A stretch of DNA of 64,000 nucleotides from Strobilurus pachycystidiatus (taxonomy: Eukaryota > Basidiomycota > Agaricomycetes > Agaricales > Physalacriaceae): positions 2,418,001 to 2,482,000 of the forward strand of contig JAHLMK010000003.1 of assembly GCA_019915135.1 (NCBI GenBank). The letters are read 5' to 3'. Every line of letters starts with the position of its first letter. Within the stretch, counting starts at the first letter, position 1. The notes beneath the pieces were generated by a model. It worked only from the letters and a program-made list of their open reading frames with translations, was not told the origin of the DNA and did no database searches. The position numbers and the translations under genes were made by a program. Below, piece after piece: positions 51,801 to 63,831 of the stretch.

Positions 51801-54293
51801 CCGTTTCTCGACGCGTAGAGACTCGCGTTGATCATGACTCATGGTCGTATTTGTGATCAGATTCCGGTACAAAGACACTATTTTTGACGCTGAGCGCTGA
51901 GCACTTACCGAATAACGTCCGTTGGATCTCCTGCATTGTCTCTCTCAAATGAAGTCGACAGCAACAAAAGTGGCTGAGATCACGCCTGCCCTGAGTGAAA
52001 TCCCGCGGAATGTGGTTGAGACTCGTTAAGACTAGAGTACAGTAAATCACATGGGATTGTCAATATGAGACAGGAATGAAGTCGATGTAGACTAGGTTGC
52101 GGACTTGTGTAGGTATGGGAACAAGAGCGAATTTCGGCAATGTGTATGCGCCTCTGGTAATCCGCCCATATCCTCCCAGCCAGACGGATGCTCGTAGTAA
52201 TGAGAGACCCGTGCGCGAATCCGCATCCGCATTCTCGATGACAGATTGTGTCCAAGAGATTGTAGACTCGACTCCAGTCACTTCGCCAGTCCGGTCCGAT
52301 CAGCCCTCTGGCGAATGTCATCGAGTATCTTGTTGGCGAACATCTGGCCCTCGAGACTAAAGAGATTGCACCTTTGGGATGACACCGAGGTAATAGCGCG
52401 ATCTGCCCAGTGGCCACTCAAGCGCGTCCGTGAACAGTGATGATGTGCACCTGCGGTATGAAAGGCCAGACATGTGAAGGAAGAGCCGGCCAAAACTGTT
52501 CAACGTGTCCGGTCGCATCGGCAGAGGTGCACTCAACAAGACAAAGGCGCCAGCAGCTTTTCAAGCAGACGCTCACCCGAACGTACGTACCTGCTCTCAC
52601 CAGGTGTGCCCTGACTCATCTCATCCACCCGCTGTGGGCTAATCACCGTCACTTGGCACATATCAACGTCGCCTCTTCGGCGGGCCTCCAGCCCTTCCCA
52701 ACACTCAGGAAGTATCTAAGCGGGTTACCGCAAGTACTCTACAGTCTGCCTTTCCCTGAGCCGTATGTTAACAGCCTAAGTTTACACGGTACCTAACTTC
52801 AAGCTTACCTTGCTTATGAGAATGGGCCGACGACATTTAGAGAAGCCAAGATGGGACGAGGTAAGAAATATCGACAGATGAACGGGGTTTGGTTCGGCTC
52901 TAGAAAATCTCAAGAGGGAACGAGTCCGCGAAGATGTGACGCGAGTTACCATGACGCGGGCTTGGAAGCAACGTCGAGATGTCAACGAGTCAACGACAAC
53001 CATCGCATACCGGCCGCGCCCTTATCCCGTCATTCGTGCCTCCCCCCAACTGCCCTCAATCGCTCCAGTGCAAAGCTGAGACAGTCACATGGCTGCAAGT
53101 CCATGGACTAAATGCCGGCGTGCAGGAGTTGACGTGACGCGAGAGATATATGGGCATGGCATGGACTGAGAAACGATGAAAGGCAAGAGGAAGCGATGAC
53201 GATGGACAGAGGATGCTAAAACTTTTGATTGTAGATGGATCTCTTTGAAGATAAGCGTACTTCCGGTTTTCAACAGGACGAGAAGGGAGGAAGGGAGGGA
53301 CGCAGGGGAGGGGGAGGGACGCGACTTGCCATGATGCGGGGTAGGAAGCATCGAAAAGCAAGCAGAGACTGGGCAGTGTGTCAGGCGCAGTCCTGAGAAG
53401 ATTTTCGGGCTGGGAAATGTCTACGAGGGAATGACGAGTCGTTTGTACCTTGCAGCGTCAAGTTATGGGGTAAACGCAACATGTGTGTTGGGCTGGAGGC
53501 TGCATTCCGTCCTAGAATAAGTCTATTTGGAGAGAATCGTAAACCTGGGCTTTCAACAGGCGCCGAAGAACAAGGGGGAGGATCGGAAAGACGTGAACAC
53601 GACGAGCAGGCTAGAAGGAAGCATACCTAGCCAGGTAATCTTGCCGCGAGCCCGTCCCAAGCAGCAGCGCATCCACCTGATGGCCGACCAACTCTCCTGC
53701 GGCGCTCCAAGCAGCCGCGCGTCCACCTGACCGTTCGTGCGAATCCTCACCAGCAGTGCTTGAGCAGCCGCACTCCGAGTCGCCGCCTCACCGACCCACC
53801 GGTACAGCGCTCCAAGCAGCTACCGTTTTTCCCTCGGATGAGTTTCCCCGCAAAACACACAACTCGGGCCGAGGAGATTGCTAGTCGCTGCAGCACCACT
53901 TCATCTGATTGCAAGTCGCATGTACACAGTACAGCAACGTCGCCCGCAAAGGGAGTTATCCCAGCGTCGTGCACACCCATGTATGTGGATATCAGATGGT
54001 TAGCGTGTCGGGACTGGCGCATCTCAACAACGCTCGCCAAGCGAGCCAGGTGTAGGTCGCCTACTGGTCGCCTATAAAGAAAAAGACTCCTGGGGCTGTG
54101 GGCTCGTTACTGATGCTTGTGGGTCGGGCAGATGAGAAAACTAAAATAAAAGAAAGAAACAAGAAAAGAAAGGAAAAAAGAAAGGGAAAAGGGACGGGAG
54201 TCTCTACCTTTTAGTTGCTGCTCTGAGGCTCGAATAGAATACTTTTGTGCACAGAACGTGCAGGACGAACGGAAAGAGCACGAGTTTTCTACT
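51801..54293. other. Gene-poor region with short degenerate repeats
   Basis: Minus-strand frames at 51980-52417 and 52060-52281 (containing TGVESTISWTQSVIENADAD) could be exons but no family is recognised. A diverged repeat of about 45 bp links 52937-52980 with 53315-53355 (GACGCGA...CATGA.GCGGG..GGAAGCA). CCAAGCAGC...GTCCACCTGA units repeat at 53659-53730. A purine-rich run lies at 54130-54200. Confidence 0.4.
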
Positions 54294-54355
54294 GCGCCAG
54301 ATTAGGAATGCCCATCTGGTCCGAAAGGGCGTGGGTTCGAATCCCACTCTCATCA
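54294..54355 (+). tRNA. 3' half of a class II tRNA (Leu/Ser-like), probably a pseudogene
   Basis: An anticodon-type stem (GCCAGAT / ATCTGG), a variable-arm-like CCGAAAGG and a perfect T-arm (GTGGG TTCGAAT CCCAC) are followed by TCTCATCA and a TTT run. No D-arm or A-box and no 5' acceptor strand (GATGAGA expected) were found immediately upstream. It is therefore 5'-truncated. The loop TTAGGA with a short insertion would fit a Leu tRNA with an intron, but this is not certain. Confidence 0.42.
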
Positions 54356-54453
54356 GCTTTTGCATCTATCCTTGCTTAGTGTGGCGCACAGAAAATTGAA
54401 TGTTTCAACTTTTATCAAATTTATCCGTATCGTGAATCACAATCCTGTGACTA

Positions 54454-54839
54454 GGGTGGCGCAGTAAACCTTGGCCGTCGGTTTGAGACCGTTACTTAAT
54501 CGACCCTCGTTTTTGGCCAGGTTTCGATACCGTTACTAGCCTGGAAACCCGGCTCTAATAGCGAAGACAGTCGTTCGCTGTATTATTATACCGTTACTAA
54601 CAGTTTCGATACTGGCACGTGATCTTTGCACGTGAGGGCGCGCCGCGCCGCCGCCCTCCCGCCTCATCCCCGCCCTCTTGTCGCCCGGTGACTGGTCTTA
54701 GCAGCCCGGCGGCCCTCACGGGAAGCAATCACGTGCTGGTATCGATACTGACCGCCGAGGGTTTTGATACCGTATCAAAACCATTTAAAACAGTCATAAA
54801 ACCTAGGTGTATCAAAACCTAGGGTTTACTGTGCCACCC
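54454..54839. mobile_element. MITE of 386 bp with TA target duplication
   Basis: Terminal inverted repeats GGGTGGCGCAGTAAACC and GGTTTACTGTGCCACCC differ at one position. The element is flanked by TA on both sides (54452-54453 and 54840-54841). The interior contains CACGTG three times, several GATACCGTTACTA words and a GC-rich core but no ORF of note. TA duplication suggests mobilisation by a Tc1/mariner/pogo-type transposase. Confidence 0.87.
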
Positions 54840-54841
54840 TA

Positions 54842-55146
54842 CCTGTAACCTCTCATATTCCAAGTGCTGATTTAAATCTCATGCATGCTCCGTCCTGGTG
54901 AGTGACAAGTGTTCACTGTTTACTCAAGTCCCTGGCCACTGGCCGTATTCAGCTCTTTCGACATCCAACACAGACTACTATATAATTCAAGTGCTATTTG
55001 GCCCCAAAAGCAAAAGACAAGAATATATCAATAAACATGTACACCTAGCGAGACCACTTAAACATGCGAAAACATCAAGCTAACCAACGAATGACAGACA
55101 ACATGGCTCAATAATAAATACCAATTGTATCCAAAATGTAGACCAT
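54842..55146. other. Spacer downstream of the rhodopsin-like gene; nothing seen
   Basis: AT-rich 3' flank between the MITE and the convergently read end of the membrane protein gene. No gene was recognised. Confidence 0.4.
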
Positions 55147-56937
55147 TCAAAAGGGAATAGGAAGTTGCGACACAGACCGTGCAAACGACGGTTTGTATGG
55201 TAGCGAAGGGGCGAAGGAGGAAGAAGGTGGAGTGGCCGTCGACCCAGCAAACGGATCAGGAGTGGCATGTTCATCCGAAATGTACGTCTCGAAGACGGAA
55301 GATGACCCATCCGTCTCCTTTGCAGAGCGGTCCGTCGCATGTTCAGGTATGGGGGTAAGGAACCTTACGCTCTTTACCGCAGTATCAACCTTGCTGTGGT
55401 GGTTAGATACCACAGTAGGAGGAAGTGTGATGTGAACTGGCAAGTCGTCTTGCAATATGGGGGCCGACGAAAGGGTGCTATGTCTGTGGTCGTCTTGGTC
55501 TTGGGAGTAGCACGACAGCGAAGACTGGTAGGATGTGGGGCGGAACAACTTGTCATTGTCCTGCCCACAAGAGTCGTGCGTGTACGGCTCGAGGAACCCT
55601 GGGGAGGGAACGACCCCGTAAGGCTGCTTCATGTCGGGAACGTACGCCATCTCGTATACCAAACTCTTTGTGGAGTCGTTGAAGTTGAAGGGGGAGATGA
55701 TGGTGGATTCGGTGGAGACCTCAGCGTCGACGTATCGTAGTGGGAAGGAGGTGCCGAAGGATTCGTGTCCGTCGATTTTGATGTGGGCAGCTTTTGGTGA
55801 TCCGACGCGGTACTTGAGCCGACTGCCGCCCTTGTGTCGTAGGCTCAAGCCGATGTCCAAGTCCGTGTAGTTGGCATTCGGGTTCAAGCGTTCGTGAATG
55901 AACATGATCCCCATGACGAGATTAGAGAAGAGAAGAGAGGCGCCCGACTGTGCATAGGTAATATGATCAGGTTCAAGCGTGAAATCTTCGGGGCAAGGCT
56001 AACCTGAACGATCGCTGTTAGCTCCTCCAAGTAGTCGGCGTTGTCGATGATAGTGAATACAGCATGGGCGACACTGACGGCAGTGAAGACCAGGGCAGAA
56101 CAGAGGGAAATAAGTAGAAGTTGATGCTGATTGCGGCTAGGTGTGCCGCGGGTGAGTGCCGCGATGGGCGATGCCAAGAGAGCGATGTCGGAGAAAAATT
56201 CGACTTGACAGCAATGCTTTTAGAAATGGTGCGAGTTTCCGCCTATTGTGACTTACAAGCGAGTCCAGTGATTTTTATGATCGTATCTTGCGAAAAAGTC
56301 TTAGCCACATAGAGGAGAGATCAAAGAACTACGCACTGTTACATTGCGGTACGTTTGCGGTTTCCCAAGAACGGTCGTGATGGCACAAATATATACGCTG
56401 GCCTAAGAGGGACGCCCACATCATGACGAAAAAGATGGAAGCGAGGAAGGGTAATCGGTGTAATCCGGGTGGTGCAAAGCGGACTGTTGAGAGCAAGACG
56501 CTGGTGCGCGTGAACCTTGTAGGGAGTCAATAGATGCACTGCGCTCGAAATTGACGCCACTCGCCATATAACAGAAAGAAAGGTTATGCTGTCGGTCCAG
56601 TATGCGCGCAGTCTGTATAGATGTGATTGCACAAAGGGCCCCACACCTACGAACGGTTCAGAGAGAGGCCAATATGTCCAAGGATGGTCCAACCTTGTAT
56701 GTCTGTACGAATCCAGAAGCACACAAGCCATCCTATCGAGCATAGCATTGCCAGTGAGGCGATGCCATCATCCAGCCAGAAGCGATTCTGCCGCATCTGG
56801 TAGGTCAGCCTTAGATATGTACAGATCTGGGCAACGCCATGCACAACAGTGGCCGTTACTTGCGGCGTTTCAGTCAGTCGAAGAGTCCACGCTGAACAGC
56901 CAATTTTGCTCACCTCTGAGTACCACGGCGGAGTGCA
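55147..56937 (-). CDS. Rhodopsin-like integral membrane protein (fungal PTH11/SAT4-like type)
   Basis: Minus-strand exons, N to C: IGCSAWTLRLTETPQVTATV, VVHGVAQICTYLRL, RFWLDDGIASLAMLCSIGWL, further hydrophobic exons (56339-56743), then LLLISLCSALVFTAVSVAHA, VFTIIDNADYLEELTAIV, VMGIMFIHERLNPNANYTDL. A long soluble Ser/Pro-rich tail ends SQLPIPF at 55147. The FWLDD motif after TM2 and the C-terminal TM arrangement match the fungal rhodopsin-like family. Roles range from receptor-like sensing to unknown. The first coding exon is unresolved because the upstream frame meets a TGA. It is divergent from NAXE, so the two share a short promoter region. Confidence 0.72.
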
Positions 56938-57233
56938 TTGTTCATTGACGAGTCAGTAAAGAGCGAGAGGTCAGAGCAATTTGGGAGCCTGCTCCCAAAG
57001 CAGGTGGCGAGCAGAACGTCGCGACTTGGAAGTAAGGGACAAGTTGAATGATAATAAGGGTCAATCCTTGGGGTGCACTGCTTGCAAATGGAGGCCGATA
57101 CCATAGAAACGGACATCGAATTTCGAGGCCGCCATGAAGGTTCGACGCGAAATCCGCAGTTGGGTTGTTACAACTTCGCGTTAACTCCGGCAGCACATGA
57201 CATCATCGGCCTCCATTTCCCTTTCTTGCGATC

Positions 57234-58339
57234 ATGTCACTCCGATATTTAACTGCAAAGCTTGCCCAGCAAGTCGGTTCATGTCCTAGGCCACCAGTAA
57301 TCTAGCTGATCATTGGTATGCCAGATTGACGAGGAGGTCATGGGCGCTGCTGGGGCGTTTAGTCTTGACCAGGTAATTGCCGCCGCGGGTTGGTCAAACA
57401 AGCTCTCTGACGTCTTATTGACATGCACTTAGCTCATGGAACTCGCTGGGTTAGCGTGCGCGCAAACGCTCGCCAAAGTTTATGATAAGGACAAGTTCAA
57501 TCGTGTTCTCGTTTGCTGTAGTCCAGGTAATCAGGGTGAGTAGCGGTTTCCGTATGGTTGCACTGTGAAACCGACCCATCTTTGAGGCGGGGATGGCCTT
57601 GTTGCCGCTCGACATCTTAGTAAGTGGCCCAGTGTTACGCGATAGCATGGGGCCGCCGATTGAGTCTAAACTATAGGCATGTTTGGGTACCGACCTACAA
57701 TCTATATGCCCAAGGTGACCATTGACGGTGTATTCCTGGAGATCACATTAATCCATAAATCCAGCCGGGCTCCAAGGACATCTATCAGGTTGAATTCCAG
57801 TGACTTCCTCTGGTGGCTTCGACGCAACTGACATTCCTTTCTCAGCGCCTTAAGCAGCAATGTGAAAATCTGAAGATCGAGACTCTTCCGCCTTCTCTGG
57901 AAACTGACAGCCTTCGAGCTGCGCTCTCTTCTTCTGATGTTATCCTCGATGCGATCTTTGGATTCTCATTCAAGGGCCCCGTCCGTGCTCCCTTCGACAC
58001 CGTCTTGCCGCTTCTCTCAGATTCCCGTCTCCCGATTGTGTCTGTTGACATCCCATCAGGCTGGGATGTGGAGCTCGGAAATGAGGCCGGGGTGAGTTTG
58101 AATCCTGACGTTCTCATCAGCTTGACGGCGCCAAAGGAAGGCGTCCGTTCATTTACGGGAACACACTTCCTTGGAGGGCGGTTTGTTCCAAAGTATGTAC
58201 CTCATTGCCATCGATGTCCCCCTTTCTTGACGCGTACACAAACAGGACAATGGAGGAGATGTACTCGCTGAATCTTCCTCCGTATCCGGGTTTTGATCAG
58301 ATTGTCGAACTCGTACCCACATCTTCTCAAAAGCTCTGA
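57234..58339 (+). CDS. NAXE: NAD(P)H-hydrate epimerase (YjeF N-terminal domain)
   Basis: Eight exons close in frame: 57234-57272, 57325-57372, 57433-57535, 57587-57619, 57677-57714, 57765-57788, 57846-58192 and 58246-58339 (about 241 aa). The protein reads [47 protein letters not shown], then [20 protein letters not shown]. Later comes [52 protein letters not shown] and the end [20 protein letters not shown]. The GNQGGDGL loop, the [11 protein letters not shown] segment with the catalytic Asp, and DIPSGWD are diagnostic. The enzyme epimerises R-NAD(P)HX to the S form, repairing damaged nicotinamide cofactors together with the dehydratase NAXD. No damage was seen. Confidence 0.93.
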
Positions 58340-58561
58340 TGACATCGAGACGATTGGTGGTCCGGCTGACTGCCTTTTGTATCAGTAGCATTCCAGTGTA
58401 TCTGATCACTTTTGTGAATGAGATGACTCGAGTTCTTGACAGTCGAAAAATCGAAATACGTGTCCACAGTACAATTCATTGTTCAATTCCAGTATTTGAA
58501 GTCCTTTCCAGTGCGGTACAGTCCGGTACAATTACAAAAGTCGGTCGATTCGTTCAATCAA

Positions 58562-59836
58562 TCAGTTGGAAGTGTCCATGGTGTGGGCGGTCTGAGCGAA
58601 GCCCACACGAGAGTGGGTCGTGTCGTATTCGCAGTAGAAGCGTTGAAGGAACGCGAACCCGTCTAATGGTAACGTCAGTCAGCGAACAACACCCAAAAAA
58701 CAGAACACGCACTGATGAAGGAAAGACCGCCATCGCCAATGTCACCAATATCGGCAAAGACGCAGTAGATGCCATCAGCGTCGCCGCCGAGCATCGTATT
58801 CATGCTCCTGGGCCAGATTTGGGCGTTTGGGACCATGTCGCAAGTCATCTATGACGACCGTCAGCCACTATTATTTCGATCAGAGAGAAACTTACGCTGC
58901 CGATCTTGAAGTTCAAGGATTGCAGTTTGTCGTACTGGGCCTGTGTGAGCTTGAGCAGACCGGTGGTGCTGTGAATTCGGGTGAGATATCATTCAACTAT
59001 AAGGAAATGTGACCTACCGGTCCATTACGGCTCCAGTCGCCTTCTGGTAGGCAGAGAAGGCGTCGGGAGGGAGAAGGCAGAGAGTGGTACCGGTGTCGAC
59101 GATGCCAGCCGCCTCAGACATGATAGTGGTGGATCCGTAGGAGATTGTCTGGTCGACACCGCAGGGCTAGTCTTGGTAATGGGAACATAGGTCATGGTGC
59201 CGGTGTACCTAAGACGTTCGCATTACTATGTGAACGACGTAAGTTGAGGGACAGGGAGCCTACTTAGACGAGTCAGAGCCACCGAAGGTGAGTTCGCCCT
59301 TGCCCATGGCGTCGTCGGTGGTGGGGTCATAGTAGCAGCCGATGGATTCCACGGCAATGGTGCCCTGGGTGAGGAGGTTATCTGTGACGGTCGGGACCGT
59401 GTTGGTGTTGGAGACCGTGCCTGCGAAATGTTCAAGAACGAATCTCCATGATGCTAGATAACTATCCTTACCAGCAGTCAGACCAACGGGGCCCCGATGC
59501 TAGCGAATGATGAGTGAACACATCATAGACGGAGAAGTCGTAGCCATACCCGAGAATGCCATCGACATCGCTGAAACCTTTGGCAGACGAAGCAACGCCA
59601 ATAGACTGCTTCTCCGAGTCGATGACAAGGTTGGGGCCGAGTTGGCAGGTCTCAATATCTAGAATTCCACGTGAGCAAACGCCGCGACTAGGACAGAGAA
59701 GAGACGCACATTCAGTTCCGGTGAAGCTGCCAGAGCCATAGCTGACGTTCTAATCATAGTGTGAGCCATGAGAGGGATGTTGCATCAGCGGTACTGACCA
59801 CTCTGTTACGCGTACTGTGACGATTGGAATCTGACG
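58562..59836 (-). CDS. Pepsin-like aspartic protease (A1), 5' part missing, joined to a transposon
   Basis: Minus-strand exons read SDSNRHSTRNRV, NVSYGSGSFTG, ETCQLGPNLVIDSEKQSIGV, SSAKGFSDVDGILGYG, GTVSNTNTVPTVTDNLLTQG, ESIGCYYDPTTDD and KGELTFGGSDSSK. Then YTGTMTYVPITKTSPA is followed by the second active-site segment GIVDTGTTLCLLP, LTQAQYDKLQSLNFKIGS, DGIYCVFADIGD, and FLQRFYCEYDTTHSRVGFAQ, with the stop at 58562. This is the secreted polyporopepsin-type family. The first catalytic DTGS, propeptide and signal peptide are absent because sequence upstream of about 59836 is transposon. A functional protease is therefore unlikely; exons that remain look undamaged. It is convergent with NAXE, 222 bp apart. 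Confidence 0.85.
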
Positions 59837-62677
59837 TGCTATTCCGAAGAAGTGTTCGACGAAAGCAGTAGACAGCAGCCAGGGACAAAAAGGTTGGTCG
59901 GGGTAGTATTTCGCGTATGCAAGGGCTGCGAGCACAAGCGTATCGCAGAGGCGGTTGAATATGTGGAAGCTAGCAGGTGATATGAAAGAATGGGTATGGG
60001 AGTAAAGGTCGGGATATGTTTTCGAGAGTGTGTTGATGTGGTTCCACCAAAAATGGAGCCAGAAGCGCGCGCGAAATGCAGCAACTATGCGGTTCTTGAC
60101 GGACATGGTTCGGCTCGTCCATGCATCGAAAAGGGTACCTGAATGATCATTGAGTTAATTGACAAAGCCCGAGAACTGAAGCATGAACACGCACCGAGAA
60201 TGAATGTGTAGGCAAAGAGGCCATGGAAACCTTCTCGGATTGACAGCTCGGGATGCTCTGGGACAACCGTCGATGTCGGCGGTTGACATTCTGTCATCCC
60301 CTTCAATGCATCATGGGAAAAGACGCGTCGTGCGGCACCATCATCTTGCTTATCTACGTTGTGCACGTCTCTCAAGACCAAACCACTCGTTTTCAATTTA
60401 GTCAGATCAACGAGAGAGCGGTTGACCAGAAAGCCAAAGCCAAGACTCGCAGTATGTGTACCGTGCTGCGGCTGATTTCGGCCTGTCTTTTGGCCATGTT
60501 CCACATCGGTGACAGAGAGACACGGGCCAGTAGCAAACACCGGTGCACGAAGAGCGACCTCGTACATGGGATATGAGTAAACAAGGCTTTCGCCGCCCGT
60601 CGATGGCTGCTTATCCATGTCTACCTGTGCTCCGGTTTCTAGCGACGCGCCATCTGCAGCAAGCGCAGATAGGGGCAGCTTCAGCTGTGCGGCCATCTTC
60701 AGCAGCGTCAAATTGAATTCGAGGATGATCGCAGATGTGTCCTTTCCATCGGCTGGTATGAGCGCAACGACAATAGGCGCGACTTCGGGGAGCGGAACCT
60801 ATCAGATATTGAGTTGAGCAGTACACCATGCAAGCAGTTGAAAAACGTACCCTTATTATGATAGCGCGGACTTGCTTTGCCAAAGCCTTCTTCTTCAAAA
60901 TCTTTTCGACAGTGAGGTCTATGTCTTCGACATCATCAACAACACACTCTGCCAAGTCCAGAACTGAACCGAGAATATGTCCACCAAAGTCCGTCGAGTA
61001 TGAAAGTCGCTGTTTGACCTTCGTGCAATCACCGGCTGCGACGACTGGTCCAGAGTACTTCATTCGGTCTGTCAGACGCTTGACGCGAGCGACATTCTCA
61101 AAGATGAGATTCGGGTTCTGGAGAGCGTCTTCTGTCTTGGCTACAAGACGGCTAAAATGACTCGGAGTTTATCAGTCTGTCAAGAGCGTTGGGCAGGTAC
61201 ACGGAGATGTCTTGGTGACGGCCCTCCCAACTGACCAGTAAGAAGTCCGTACTGACGTGCAGAGTTAGAGCCATGCGAGCGCATCAGCGTCATAAAGTTG
61301 AGGTAGTGCGCTGGATAACGAATGCCGAATTTGAGGTTTGGGTTCGCGCTATCCCATCGGCGGGCATGGTCGGCGAGGACCTGGCAACTGTCGGTGAAAG
61401 TCTTGTATTCCGTGAGCTTGCCATCCAGCGCCATCTTGTGAAGGTCAAGGAAACAAGACGTTCCATCGTCCTTCTGGAGCTTCTGGTAGAGATCGAAGAC
61501 AAGTCTATCCTTGAGGGCTCAGGGCATCCTGAAGAGCGCGTGATTCCACCCGGCCGAATACCCCATTTGCATATTCCTGCCGATTGACCAGAATCTGACC
61601 AGAATCATATGTTGCTCATCCGGCGGCAGGGTTGCCTCTTTCTTATTCTATCACAACCGTCATCAGCACGGACAACACTTTTTGAAACAACCAAGCCCAC
61701 ACACCCTGTAGACAGACTGCAGTAATCCCTTATCGCGCTTCAACTTCGTGCAGGCGTTACAAATTTTGCTCTTGTTCTTCGTCTTGCCTTCGCAACTCGC
61801 CGATTCCACAAATTGGCCAGCAACGTTGACCAAATGATCTCCTCCAACCTTTCAGCACCGTATCAAGACGCCTGTGCTCTTCGTCAGTCCAATTCTTCTC
61901 CTGCCATTTTCTGTTCTGATCTTTCGATGTAGCAATGTTTGCCCCAGTGTCTGTCTTGTAGGGGAACAACTGGTCAACAATCCGTCGACGAAGGACCCAT
62001 GACACCCCGCCCAAAGAGCGAGTCATGGTGCAAACCACGTATTCGGTATATTCTGGTCCAGAGAGGTGCTCGCACGCATATTCAGGTATCGGTGGCGCTC
62101 CTACTGGCTCAGTGGTTGTCGGATAAAACGTTGTCAGGGTCATGTTTTATTCAGATCTTAGAGCGAAACGGGAGGATCGCAACGGGAAATCATACCGTGT
62201 CTCTCTCTGTTGTCGTCACGTACTTCATGGACGAGACCGACGTCTCATTGCTCGTGAGTTGTAGGCCCGGTAGTGAGACAATGTCGGGATTCTTCTTCGA
62301 TACGTAGAACATATTCGAGGGTCCCGCTTTGATGACCTAACATCCGAGGGTGAGTTGCTATCAGCTATACACTGTAATGCGACGTACTGAATTGCTCTTG
62401 ATAGCCTTTTTGCTGACCACAACCTTGTTTAGGATTTTACACGAACCCTTGTGACGCGACCATCCATTCCATTCGAATCTCTTCGTCTTATACAACGCGA
62501 TCCATTTCTTACAGACCTGACACTTGACTTCGTGTGGCCTAACCTCGGCAATGCCTGCTTCGTCCTGAAGACGTTGCTCCCGGTCGCCTTCGTCTCGCCT
62601 CTGTGAAGGCACTGTCTTTTGCTTTTGCTTCTTGACCGGTTTAGGCGGCTCGTCGTGTCCGATCCTTTTGCGTTTCA
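59836..62677 (-). CDS. Transposase part of a Ulp1-zinc finger-transposase fusion (unclassified agaricomycete transposon)
   Basis: Continues in frame from the Ulp1 exons via NAMKRKRIGHDEPPKPVKKQ. It has a zinc finger HEVKCQVCKKWIALYKTKRF ... WSRHKGSC, then VIKAGPSNMFYVSKKNPDIV, a region with TEPVGAPPIPEYACEHLSG, and FDLYQKLQKDDGTSCFLDLH. The transposase-like core follows: YSGPVVAAGDCTKVKQRLSY, STDFGGHILGSVLDL, RNQPQHGTHTASLGFGFLVN, LVLRDVHNVDKQDDGAARRV and YYPDQPFCPWLLSTAFVEHF FGIARQ. The frame then leaves transposon sequence at the protease junction, so the C-terminus is lost. I know this family only as a common agaricomycete transposon protein; the superfamily is not clear to me. A few exon ends (60.8, 61.2, 61.6 kb) are approximate. 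Confidence 0.75.
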
Positions 62678-62679
62678 TT

Positions 62680-63831
62680 GCGCTGATTAACCATGTAAGT
62701 ATGCAGATAGACAACGAGATCCCGTTACTCACTTGGTCTCGAAAGTATTCTGTTTCATTGTTGACGCGGATCCTGCGAGCGTGGACGTAGCCAATGTCGG
62801 ATCATCATTCGTATCAAAGAGTTCTCGAGGCGACGACTGCAATTCCGATGGTATTCCTTCCGTTGGGGTGGTACGTCTTATCCTGAGTAGCAAGTGAGCC
62901 TAGATTGACTAGAATCCCGACTATTTACTCACTTTGTCGACAAGAGTGCCTCCAGTGCCGCTTCTCGCATCTGGTCTCGAAAATCGAAGGTCGCATTCGT
63001 CACGGACGCTTTGTCGGCAAAGAAATTCATGGCCATCATGACGAAAAGTGCACACGACCAGTTATCCATTTGCCTCTGCAGACGAGGCGGCGCCAGAACC
63101 CGCATCGGACCCCACATGCTGTTTTTCCAATCCACGGCCTCCAGCTCAAGATGGCTTCGATTGCGATTCAGGACATCGAGAAACAATTGTGGGTCATTAG
63201 TATAGATCTTCGCTTTTTACAGCACTCATGATAACTCACAGGCTCTGCCCATTGCGAGGCTGACTCCAATTCCGGAATGCTGTCGAATATGGTGACTCGA
63301 TGGGCTATGAAATCCACCATCCCCAGGACCCAATGCGGTGCATCTCCGCCGCACAACGGAACCATCCACCTTGGATAGCCTGAACCATTTCGGGACGGCC
63401 CTATCAAGCATTCTTGGTCAGTAATCCGAACTTCTCATTCGAACTTCTCGATGTTCCAATAATATATTGACTGACTGCATCCAGAATCAAAGCCTCACAG
63501 TCCCTTCTATCCGGCCTTCGGGGATGTCTCCGTTCACGAATCGCGCTAGCCGAGAAGAGAACACGACAAAGTCACACTCTCCTCCTCTTTCCAACTCTGC
63601 CTTCTGTTAAACAAATGCCCCCTATGCGTCGACACAGGATGCCGGCGCTTTCAAGTTCATGTCGCCATCGACGAGCGGCATGAGGTCTCTTCCACAGAGT
63701 TGTATCCCGCGTATTTCGCGAATATTACTCTCGATGTCACGGAGTGTGTCATCTCGCGGCGGTAGCATAGTTCGATGCTCGCTGTTGTACGCGATTACAG
63801 CGGTTTGCACTGAGATGTAGAGTCTCCACAC
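62680..63831 (-). CDS. Ulp1-like (C48) cysteine peptidase domain, N-terminal part of the same transposon gene
   Basis: Minus-strand exons: EWKKVWRLYISVQTAVIAYN, GIQLCGRDLMPLVDGDMNLK, AELERGGECDFVVFSSRLAR. The catalytic His is in PLCGGDAPHWVLGMVDF, the Asp in VTIFDSIPELESASQWAEP, and the Gln and Cys in LQRQMDNWSCALFVMMAMNF. This is the Ulp1/SENP order (H, D, Q, C). The domain ends EALLSTK and splices in frame to IRRTTPTEGIPSELQSSPRE and then to the zinc-finger exon. Ulp1 enzymes cleave SUMO or related proteins. In transposons the target is unknown. The start lies upstream of 63831 and was not found; the element is probably 5'-truncated or extends toward the window edge. Confidence 0.78.
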
